From Sepioteuthis lessoniana (taxonomy: Eukaryota; Mollusca; Cephalopoda; Myopsida; Loliginidae), in contig OY757912.1 in NCBI GenBank assembly GCA_963585895.1, positions 82,539,154 to 82,603,153 of the forward strand: 64,000 nt of DNA, in the 5' to 3' direction. Below the pieces are notes generated by a model that saw only the letters and a program-made list of their open reading frames with translations, had not been told where the DNA came from and made no database searches. Made by a program: the position numbers and the translations under genes. Below are positions 54,544 to 64,000 of the stretch, piece after piece (the stretch's first letter is position 1; each line of letters opens with the position of its first letter).

Positions 54544-54962
54544 AGATTCCATTTTGTGACATAAATATCTCATTTTACTAGGTAAATATTTTTCATTTTT
54601 TAGAAAAATTTAATTAGATTGTTTGGTGTATGATTAAATTTACAATAAGGCTAATATTGCCAATTCATGAGAAGATCAAGGTTGATAAAGCTATCACAGT
54701 TTAGAATAATTATAAAAGCTATCAACAAAACAATTCTTTATATAAAAACAATCAAAAAGAAAAGTTATTAAAAAATTAGATTGAAAATACAAGATAATCA
54801 TTCATTTACAATTTTAATTTTCTAATAGTTTTCTTTTTTTTAATACACAATTTTAAAGCAAAGTTTGCAAACTTGTCAGGTCATGTAGCAGACTATTCAG
54901 AAGCAGATGTTTTGGTTACAAATTTAAGTACAACCAGACCCAGACAAATAAAGACAGCCAGA

Positions 54963-54973
54963 CAGAACAACAG

Positions 54974-55009
<36 letters not shown>

Positions 55010-55024
55010 CTAGCTGTTGTTCTG
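54963..55024. repeat. Hairpin: 13-bp arms around a TA run
   Basis: cagaacaacagct (54963-54975) and agctgttgttctg (55012-55024) flank a self-complementary TA run, so about 62 bases can fold as one stem or cruciform. Confidence 0.88.
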
Positions 55025-55029
55025 TTGAT

Positions 55030-55740
55030 ATATATATGTGTGTGTGTCTGTGTGTGTTAAAACAAGCCACCTGATTTTGAAATTCATTCAAATTTCATAA
55101 CTAAATAATTCTTACAAAATAAGTCATGATACAGGTAGCAAACAAACATTATGATAAAGCAACACAGCAACAAGTCAGATACAAATGAAGAAGACTTTTA
55201 AAACTAGTTGTTTATGTAACCTGTTGTATTATGGGTAAAATTTATTAAATAATAACATGGTACCATATAAAAAAATGATGCGATTATTTATACATAAATT
55301 GACACACGTCTTTTGAGGAGCAGAGTATCTGTGCACTCTACTTGGGATTAAAATGTTGTTTCCCAACCTCCTGCCTAGGATTAGTATAGTATCTGCAGAC
55401 TTTACCTAAATAAGTATTTTTCAACTGATTTAAATATTGCTGCTTACCTTTCAGGCAAGACATTGCAAAGCAAGATTCACTTATTGATTTTGCATATCAG
55501 TTTACATTAGTGTGACAAAAGTTAAGGACAGAGAAACAAAGAAACATACAGAGAAAAAGAAAAGAACAACATATATATGGATGGGCTCTGAGAAGAACTA
55601 CAATGACCAAGTGTTCACAATCAGGATGAATTTCCAAGTAGAAGGACTTCAGTTGTGGTCAAGCTTGGAGAGTGATTGGCGCCACTAAGCTTTTCTGTAA
55701 AAGATACACCACATGATGATGATAACTACCACACCTGAGA
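55030..55740. other. AT-rich stretch, nothing recognised
   Basis: Short GT/TA patch at 55027-55058; otherwise no feature. Confidence 0.45.
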
Positions 55741-55744
55741 TAGA

Positions 55745-55972
55745 AGGTTTGGGTTTCTTTGTTTAATGGGTTATTTAATGTCAAAGCCATACTTCAAGAA
55801 GAACAGCAATGATGCTATTTAACCCATAGCTGGGAGGATAAGGGGATTCATACCTTTCCCAAGGGTATTTGTCTGAAAGTAAATGTAAGAGTGCGACTGG
55901 AATTTGAACTCACTTACTACAATTATGCAGACCATTGCTTTAACCATTACACCATGAAGCGACCCCCACCTG
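55745..55972 (-). mobile_element. SINE-B with shortened tail
   Basis: The tail lacks the catatcaacctttg block (tttgtttaatgggttattta junction), a 17-20 base deletion; the head is intact. Confidence 0.83.
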
Positions 55973-56344
55973 AGATAGATGGCAGGTGATCGTCAGAGAG
56001 TCATCAGTAACTGGGGGTTACAAAACAAGATGATGATGATCATCAAGGTGGACAAACTTTTATTCTCTCTAATAATTACTTTATACAGTGACACAGCAAA
56101 TTCTAGCAATTATGAGCAAGAAACAGTTAATTTAGTGACAACTACATTTGAACTCAGTATATAGAATTAATGTTTTAGCTTTTATCATTCCCCACTGACT
56201 TTACAGCTACTCAACTTAACTCTAGTATTTTCTGCACAAGCAAGGTAAATATTTCAGGTAGTAAGATAAATCTTTGATGATTAAACACAGATTTTGCAAT
56301 TTTTTCAACATAAAACTTGTTTTAGCAAATTTCAGCATAATCTG

Positions 56345-56536
56345 TCAACAGATGGACCCCCACACATGACCGTGCAAAAGCAGGACGACCAGCATGAACA
56401 TACATTCAGCAGCTATGTGAGGATACGGGATGTTGTCCTGAAGACCTGCCTAGTGCGATGAACGATAGGGAGGAATGGCGAGAGAGGGTCAGGGATATCC
56501 GTGCTACCAGTGCAACATGATGATGATGATGATGTC
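56345..56536 (+). mobile_element. RTE tail
   Basis: gcaaaagcaggacgaccagc, gcagctatgtgaggatacgg, gaagacctgcctagtgcgat and agagggtcagggatatccgt, ending in (GAT)6. Closest to consensus of the short copies. Confidence 0.78.
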
Positions 56537-56559
56537 TGGAAAATATTGAGCCATTTAAC

Positions 56560-57145
56560 TGTCCTGTCATCAAGGCCTAGAATACACTGACTGGATTTAA
56601 AAAAGGGTGTCTTAGGTATACTGCTAAAGTAAATCCAATGATGAGACTCCACTTTAGAAGCTGTGAGAAGTTTGGAGTCACCATTTTGTGGCCATTACTT
56701 CAAGTTCACTCTGACCTGAAGTAATAGAACCTGTTAGAGTTCTATCTATAGATGAAATAGATTTGTTTGAAAATTACTTGCATTCAATAAGAACACTTAA
56801 AACCATATAACTGTGTGCAAATTATTTGAATTAGATTTGAATATTTGAAACCATATAACTGTCCATGGACCCCTAAACATGGTCATGCCAGTGTTGGCTG
56901 ACCAGTAAGAACATATTTACATAAGTTCTGTACAGATACAGGATGTAGTTTGGAAGACCTGCTGGGAGCTATGGATGAGAGAGAGTCAGGAAAATTCATG
57001 CTGTCAGTGTGACTTAATGATGAAGATATAACTGTATGCAAACAAATGATTGTTATAATTCATTGTTACTTGAAACCATGTAATTTGAAAAAAAAAATTA
57101 CCTAACAATATCTGACATGCCATAAAAGCAACCAAACCAACCAGG
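56560..57145 (+). mobile_element. Old SLE interrupted by an RTE tail
   Basis: 5' part from ggcctagaatacactgactg through core tcactctgacctgaagtaat; 3' part after 57036 with gcaaacaaatgattg and tgacatgccataaaagcaac. Confidence 0.72.
56863..57025 (+). mobile_element. RTE tail with 10-bp target duplication
   Basis: Flanked by atataactgt at 56853-56862 and 57026-57035. The insert is 163 bp, 5'-truncated, and ends gacttaatgatgaag. Confidence 0.82.
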
Positions 57146-57424
57146 CATTTGATACTTAAAAACAAAGGGGGAGGGGCATGGTCCCTAAATCACCCTCAAA
57201 GTATCCCCTTGGAATATGACACACTTGCCCCTGCAGTTCCACTTTTCAAAGTCCTATTTTCAGATCACAATCATTTGCCTTAATCTCATTAATGGTCTGA
57301 AATACCCTTCATTTCAGCAGCAATCAACAGTTTTGGTAAAAGCCAGAAATCACAAAGAATCAAATCTACACTGCAGAGTTGCTGACAGTCATGAATGTTA
57401 AAATATTTTGTTAAAGAACTTTGA

Positions 57425-57730
57425 ATAAGATTTGATTGCATGTCAACTCATCTAGGGAAATTGCATTTTTGTGCAGAGGTTTTTTCTTTGCACAAAGTCC
57501 TATCAAATATGAATAATTTTTAAACAGATCTATTTGATCTATAGGTGTCATCCTAATAGGTACTTCTACTCCAGGTCAGAATGCACCAGAGAGTAATGGC
57601 AATGTGAGGAAAATCCAGCCTCACCACCAGATGCAGTTTAGTATTATACTCAGGACATAACTTTTCTTGGGAGGGGTCTTACTCCTCTACAGAGAATACA
57701 ATCAGTCTTTTCTAAGCCTCACCAACAGGG
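57425..57730 (-). mobile_element. Old SLE
   Basis: tttgattgcatgtcaactca, ctactccaggtcagaatgca, gatgcagtttagtattatac; end ctaagcctcaccaacagggc. Confidence 0.7.
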
Positions 57731-57734
57731 CTGA

Positions 57735-58195
57735 TGAGATTTGAAGAATGGGCAGTCAAAAATAGCTAGATATTTTCCAAACAAACTATAGAATCCCCAG
57801 ATCTACTAATTCTTACATTGTCAAGCCCAGATTTCTTTTGATTGCAGCCCACATTCATGGAACATTTTTGGATGTTCTGCTTGTCTTCCAGAAATTAATT
57901 ACTTCTAATAAATTTCCAACTAAGTTTGAAGTGTTAGAGCCAAAATTATTTTGAGAGGTGGGAGATGGGAGCAGTTAAACAATAAATCATCCATGTAAAC
58001 CTTAACCATTCCAATAAATTCTATACAAATGTTCTAATTACCAGGAAAATTTGATGCATGTTCATGGAGAATTTGAAACTCGTACAATACATGAACATAT
58101 TGTCATCTTATTGCCAACTAAGTAATTGCACAGGGGTGTGTTTTTTCTGATAGGCTGCCAAGTTAGATCAAGGTTATATGACTGGTTCTGACAAA
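57735..58195. other. Unassigned stretch
   Basis: No supported feature. Confidence 0.45.
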
Positions 58196-58196
58196 C

Positions 58197-58198
<2 letters not shown>

Positions 58199-58263
<65 letters not shown>
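58199..58263. repeat. (GT)32 microsatellite
   Basis: Longest dinucleotide run here; followed by a short TA run at 58267-58282. Confidence 0.98.
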
Positions 58264-58265
<2 letters not shown>

Positions 58266-58289
58266 TGTATATATATATATATTAAGAAA

Positions 58290-59395
58290 AGCACAAACAC
58301 AAGAGTCTGATGATTGCATAGACAAGAAACTAACTGTCCCCAAGCATCCTTGTCTATGTCTACACTATCCTAACTTAGATCTGCATATGCTCTATTACCA
58401 ATATTGAGCACTCTTTATTAATAAATATAGTAAACTAGATTATATATATATAGAGAGAAAGAGAGAGTGAAGTGTAGATATGGTTTAGGATTAGGGTTAT
58501 AATATTTGAGTCTAATTGCTTATATCAAACATGAGATAAAATAGCAGAAGAAAATACCAGGTACAGTTTATAATAAAAAAAATCTTCTTGAAAAAAACCA
58601 ACAGAGATGAAATTCTTTCATACTTCTTATATTGGATTTATCCAAGTATTTTGAGAACAGGTTATTATTAATTTCCAGAAAATCTCTTAAAATGAATCTA
58701 TTCATTATCACATATTTTTAAAGATTACAATTATATAAAACATAAGCTGAGTTACAATGAACAAATGTTAGAGAAAAAAATGAACAAGGCTGCAGGGTTA
58801 TGCACTATTAATTATTGAAGTTATTAATAAAAGACACATTACTGATCAACTTTTTTACTTTGCTTCATTCACAAGACAAAATAACTGTGCTTGGGAAATA
58901 AAAATACTTTCAAATTGAAAAGAGAGAAAACTTAGGAAGCATTGCATGTGTATTTATCAATCTATTTTTACTTTTTCGATTTTCCAACACCATCAAAGTA
59001 AAATGAGAATTTATCCAAATGAACCACTGACAAAAAAAAAATGATCAAAACAAAGAAACTTTCTGGAATTGTCTACATCTATCATTGCATCAGAGTTCAG
59101 CACACAATCACTATTACCATAACGCATGTTCTTTCTCAAATATTGCTTTATCATAGTATTCTTTGATCTCAACTATATAAATGTATATTCCCTAAAAATC
59201 ACAAGATCTGATTTCATTTATTACAGTCAAAGAAATAATTTAAAATTATCTCTGTACTTGTCACATGTTTATTTCTAAACATCTATGATCCTGAACATAC
59301 AATGTTTTCGTCAAGTGAACTTTAGAAGTTCAGCAATCTACAGTGATAATTGTGAAAAGTTTGTTCATCTCTCCTCTATAGCTGTCTAATCAGTT
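58290..59395. other. AT-rich stretch, nothing recognised
   Basis: About 1.1 kb without a repeat family or coding motif; small GAGA run at 58452-58468. Confidence 0.5.
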
Positions 59396-59399
59396 TCAG

Positions 59400-59672
59400 T
59401 CATTGCTACCAAATCTGATATGCTTACTACCTGGAAATAGAATTGGTAACATGAGTTCAAATCCTAGACAAGGCAGTTTGCATTTCACTATGTGCTAATG
59501 CCCTTGAAAAAGGTATGAATACATTTGTTCTTTCCTGAATTATGGTTAAATATTAGGGTAGATTAGGTTCTTTAGCCTTGATTAGGCAACCAGTCTAGAA
59601 GAAGGAAAATTCTGAATTCAAACTAGAAGCACTCCACTTAAAAATTGACCTTGTGTCACATCTTGCTCATGG
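59400..59672 (+). mobile_element. SINE-C
   Basis: Degraded head tatgcttactacctggaaat; gagttcaaatcctagacaag; ends cacatcttgctcatgg. Confidence 0.82.
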
Positions 59673-59789
59673 ATTTTAGAAAAGGTTTTAATATAGATAA
59701 GAAATATTGTTCCTCATGAGAAAAAACTTTTGTTTAGTTAAAACCCATTGCTGGGGGAAAAGGGGTTTATACTTTTCCCAAGGGTAGGT

Positions 59790-60035
59790 TTTGTTTGGTT
59801 TGATTTCTTTGTTTAATGATATATCAACCTTCATAGGTGATTTAATGCCAAAGCCATCCTTGTAGAACAGCAGTGGTATCATTTAACCCATAGCCAAAGA
59901 GGGAAGGATAAGTGAGATCATACCTTTCCCAAGGGTATTAGTCCAAAAGGGAATGCAATAACACAACTAGAGTTCAAACTCATTTACTATGATGTTGCAG
60001 TCCAGCATGTTAGCCACTATGCCATGGAGACTCCC
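59790..60035 (-). mobile_element. SINE-B
   Basis: Tail taatgatatatcaaccttca; head end ttagccactatgccatggag. Confidence 0.85.
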
Positions 60036-60269
60036 CAATTAAGAAAAGGGTAAAAATCTCTCATCAAGAGTACCTCGAGAACAACAAATAATCAGTGGGG
60101 AACTATGTTATTTTAAAATGTAACTAATCATACAAAATTTAAATTTCTAAACTTCAAAAGAAAAAGACATTAACAAAGTGACTTATTAAAACAATTATTC
60201 ACAATTAAACATAACTAATTAGGTTAATAAGTATTTCATCAAACTGGTGATGTAAAATAATTATATAAC

Positions 60270-60450
60270 TGTTGTAATTTGGTTCTGAAGTTTTAAGAAA
60301 CTGGAAGTACCAGTTACACTATTCTGTAAGGAAAATAAAAGTACCCATTCTGCCATTGTTATTTGTCAATAAAAAGGTGGTAGAACCCTCTCTTGGGAGC
60401 TAAATTCTGACTGGAGTCTTGTGTTGAATTCATTACAGTTGCCTCCCTGA
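60270..60450 (+). repeat. Interspersed repeat G, copy 2
   Basis: See 43092-43270. Confidence 0.7.
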
Positions 60451-60859
60451 CCAATTGTGACTAAAACATCATTGATTAGTTAAGACAAAAAATGTTTAAA
60501 TGAATAAATCTCAAGTGTCTTAAAATTTAAAAAAAATGTATTTCTCTACAAAACAGAGAAAATTCTTATCAAAATAAATCAACTTCATAAGTTTTAAATA
60601 AACTCATCTATATTTGATTAGGCTGAAATTTATTTTTACCACAATTAGATTGAAAATAACTTCCTAAATCTTATGTTTGATAAACAATTATTACACAAAG
60701 AATGTTTATATAGTTAATCTATATCAAATTATTAAAATCATTTTTGGGTAATAGGTATTTAATATCGGATAAGAGAAATAAAGTTTAAGATAATTTCTAC
60801 TAGCATGCTATCTGCTTCTATCTAAATTCCTATACTGTAATGTACAGATTTTTATGTGT

Positions 60860-61700
60860 TTGTGTCACAACAAAATGGAAAAACCAAGGAACCTGATTTT
60901 TGCATGGATATAAGCTTTAGCTTGGGTTCCAATACAAACTATACAAGGTTAACCTCCAGCATCACTGGAGGTCATCAGATGGCAAAATATGCCAAAAATG
61001 AAGTATTAGACTTTGATATGAAGTATGAAAATGTTTATTGATCCCATAAATGGTAGAATGTTCAAAGTCAGAAACGTGTTTTTCACATGGCCAGCTCTAT
61101 GTTGGATATTCCTGAGTAAATAAAGAAAAATGACTGTACATATTTGCAAAAGATAGAACCAGAATTAGTGTGCATTAAGAAATTCTGAGAAACTAACTTG
61201 TGTACATGTCTGATCAAGACCAAATGGAAATGTTTTTTTCTGGCCAGAGTGAGATTGAGATTTTGTTCACTTGTGTGTATATTTTTTTGAGAATCACAGT
61301 CAAACAGAAAGCACCAGGAACCTGATTTTCTTGCAAGGACATTAAGTTGATTTTAGGCTCCAGTATGAACTATGTAAAGTTGATCTCTGAGGTCAGTAAA
61401 GGTCATCAGAATGCAAAATATATGATTTCTGGCCAGAGTGAAAAAGATATGAAATATAAAAATGTTTTGGATCCCATAAATGGTGTAATGGACAAGGTCA
61501 AATCCATTTTTTTTTACATAACCAGCTCTAAGTTATGAAAAACAACTTTTCATATTTGCAAAAGTTGGAAGAACCAGTATTACTGTGCAAAAAATGACTG
61601 AGAAGAAACTAATGAAAATTCTATGTTCATAAATATTGTGGGCAAATTCTGATTAGTTTCTCAGAGAAGCTCCGAGAAATTAATCAAAATTTTTTGTTAC
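60860..61700. repeat. Tandem duplication, about 430-bp unit
   Basis: ggaacctgatttt (60888/61317), gatcccataaatgg (61040/61470), a catatttgcaaaag block and an agaaactaa block recur at a constant offset of about 430. A tctggccagagtga motif occurs additionally at 61239 and 61428. Both units contain a short open frame, but the frames are not conserved with each other, so coding is unlikely. Confidence 0.82.
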
Positions 61701-61704
61701 ATTT

Positions 61705-62035
61705 AAAACTCTTTTCATTGTGTATTGATGTCATCTTTATATTTCTGCATCTAGTGAACCTGACTAAAATCTATATAAGAATGAGTTCATAAAAATATAT
61801 TGCCTCATCTTTATTCTTGAATATCATTGAATAACACAGCTAACCAGGTTTAATGTATGGATAATCATAACTGCAAATGATAAGGAGAGGCCCCTTCCAA
61901 GTTTACAAATACACAAGGAGATAAGTAGAGATGCTTTAATAAACTTTCAATACATATTCAAAACAAAAAGATTATTGATTTGTTACAGTGACATATATTC
62001 CTAAGAAGCATGATGAAAGAATCCAGTGTTCTGCA
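61705..62035. other. AT-rich stretch, nothing recognised
   Basis: No supported feature. Confidence 0.45.
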
Positions 62036-62039
62036 CACA

Positions 62040-62190
62040 GGTTCATTTTTGCTCCATACTTCCCTGATCTCCAAAACTGGAGCATCACCATCAGATACAA
62101 TTTAATGTCATAACCTGGATACTCCTCTTTAGGGTGGTCCTACCCTTCTGCAGGAGATATAGCATATTCTAAGCCCTGTCAACAGAGTGA
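62040..62190 (-). mobile_element. Old SLE, core fragment
   Basis: ctccaaaactggagcatcac, cagatacaatttaatgtcat; end ctaagccctgtcaacagagt. Confidence 0.65.
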
Positions 62191-62194
62191 GTGA

Positions 62195-63190
62195 ATACTA
62201 GAGATAAGAAGATATCCTAATAAAATTTTCAAAGCTTTCAGCCATCTTGTCATATAGTTACTGTGTCTGAGCTGTAGATATTGATGCATGCTATAATAAG
62301 GTTCAATATGGTGAAAGAATCCAGTGTCATGTACATCAGTTCATTTTGTTCAGTTGGAGCCATTTAAGAAGGTTAAGTTGTTGACCTCTGAGAGGTTGGA
62401 TGGTCATTTTGGAGAATTGCTGCATTTGTTGGATGTTATATGCTAGTGGTGCTTTCATGTTGGCACTGAACATCTCTACACTCACTGGTCAGCTTTTAGA
62501 TGACTACATATGGAAGATGATGGGATGATCTCTAACTTATTCAATTAGCCTACCTATAACTCTTGTTGAATTGCATCATGATGTGCAACAGATGGTGAAT
62601 AATGTATTTCAGGATAGAAATATATGCCATGAAGAAAATAAAAATTACTCGGTACAAAACTCAAAATACCTTGGTTTATTAAGTGTAATATTTATTTCAG
62701 TCATATCATACAATACTTGAGGGAATGAAGTGATACCTACTGCAATGAATACTTAAAGCTTGTAAGCAGACATTCACCATTGAAAATATCTACTTCTGAT
62801 ATGCAAAATTCAATTTGCAATAATCTCTTTCTCCAATAAAAAGATATGACACTTCCCAACGAAACCAACGAAATATGGAGAGAATTTAGGGAAAGACTAC
62901 AGTCAGCAAATATTCAAAATGTTTAGCTCCTGTTGATTTGGTGAAAGAGAAAGTCAGCCCATACAAATAGCATTTTTCAATAATTTTTGCTTGCAGTAAA
63001 TATTCTATTTTTACAAATTTTATTTTAGTTGAACTCATTATTATTCACTTCCATCCTAGTTCTTAAAATATGATATTAAACTAAATGATTTAATAATCCA
63101 AATAGAAATTATTATAATTCATTGATGAGAACTTTTAAAAATCTGTTAAATTTCACTTTGAAAGATATCCTTGGAGGTTATTAATAAACA
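62195..63190. other. Unassigned stretch
   Basis: Phrases near 62020-62060 and 62310-62345 (gatgaaagaatccagtgt / ggtgaaagaatccagtgt, then cag(g/t)ttcatttt) repeat about 300 bases apart, hinting at another diverged repeat. Nothing else. Confidence 0.4.
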
Positions 63191-63192
63191 TA

Positions 63193-63790
63193 TCTTCATC
63201 ATCATCATGTCGCGCCACCAGCACGGATATCCCTAACTCTCTCTCGCCACCCGTCTCTATTGTCCATTGCTCCTGGTAGGTCTTCTAGGCTACATCCTGT
63301 ATTGGCACAGAGCTGTTGTATATAGGTTTTAGCTGGTCATCATCCCTTTGCTCATCCATGTGATGGGGTCCACAAGAGTATGTCGCATATGAGTTTGTCC
63401 TTACTTCTCCAGCAGTGTCCCACATGTCTAGTTTGTCTAAATTGGATAGTTTTTGTGACGGGTGGTAGGTGATCGTACAGCTGCTGCTTTGTTGGGTACT
63501 GTCTCCAGGACTTGTTCAATATTGCTCACAGCATTCTTGTGTAATTGCCGTCAAACTTTTTCTCCATATGTTTAGTTAGTGTCCATGTAGTTCATCCATA
63601 TAACAGTATCGACATGACCGCTACTTGAAAAAAACTGATTTCCATGTGACTGATAGCCTATTGATAGCTGTCCATACCTTTGCTAGTTGTGTTGATATCT
63701 GTCTCGGTAGATGAGACACTGCTTCCTAGGTAGGTGAACTTGTCCACTAGTTTCAAAGAACTACCATTTATTCATATGAATTTTCAAAAA
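63193..63790 (-). mobile_element. RTE tail, longest copy
   Basis: The minus strand covers more of the ORF2 C-terminus than the other copies: a KFTYLGSSVSSTETDINT-like block near 63700, then MEKKFDGNYTR, KQQLYDHLPP, KTIQFRQTRHVGHCW, TGCSLEDLPGAMDN and a 3' end of (ATG)4 at 63197-63208. Frameshifted and not functional. Confidence 0.8.
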
Positions 63791-64000
63791 ATTATTCATT
63801 TTCATTTAAGAACTGTGTTATTTGCATACCTAAGCATATTTTTCAGGGCATGCAGTTGGTTGGTTGGTTTTACAGGTTGCCAACTCTCTATTTTATGTCT
63901 AAATCAGTTTAATAATTAAGGTTTCCAATTATATATGACAATAAATGTACCATCAATCATTTTCAATAGGTAAACACTTACAATATCAACGTTTATAGAG

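Noticed and set aside
1-64000. CRISPR arrays, operons, bacterial promoters or terminators
   Set aside because: The content is eukaryotic; no array of spaced identical repeats or bacterial gene layout exists here.

Overview
This is an AT-rich animal genomic window that consists almost entirely of transposable elements, tandem repeats and unassigned AT-rich sequence. I found no host protein-coding gene, functional tRNA, rRNA or CRISPR array that I can support. The repeat mix suggests an invertebrate: tRNA-derived SINEs, an I-superfamily LINE with RNase H, RTE-type and endonuclease-bearing LINE tails, Tc1 and mariner DNA transposons, Ty3/gypsy debris and many (TA)n/(CA)n tracts. A coleoid cephalopod such as an octopus is my best guess (inference, low to moderate confidence).

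Family labels used below are mine. SLE is a short (about 0.45-0.7 kb) element whose two ends match the two ends of the LINE at 16935-22505; 'old SLE' is a divergent form of it. SINE-B is tRNA-headed and shares the LINE 3' end. SINE-C is tRNA-like with its own 3' part. SINE-D is tRNA-headed. SINE-E is a short (about 130 bp) tRNA-like repeat. RTE tail means a 5'-truncated LINE 3' end ending in a (GAT)n-like repeat.

Layout: 1-8.5 kb holds LINE tails, SINEs, SLEs and mariner remnants. 8.51-10.10 kb is a complete Tc1-like element with 224-bp terminal repeats and a frameshifted transposase. 11.2-12.3 kb has two copies of a LINE C-terminal domain, one interrupted by SINE-E. 16.24-22.73 kb is the centrepiece: a mariner element with an internal deletion scarred by three telomere-type hexamers, later split by a nearly intact 5.57-kb LINE on the minus strand with an 8-bp target duplication. 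23-47 kb is a SINE/SLE graveyard with nested insertions. 47.2-49.2 kb is a rearranged gypsy element, followed by an approximately 870-bp purine tract. 50-64 kb again holds SLEs, SINEs, RTE tails, a 325-bp inverted duplication and a 430-bp tandem duplication.

How the parts relate: the LINE encodes a gag-like ORF1 and an ORF2 with endonuclease, reverse transcriptase and RNase H. SLE and SINE-B carry its 3' end, so they are probably mobilised by that enzyme; SLE also carries its 5' end. Nested insertions with target duplications give a relative chronology.
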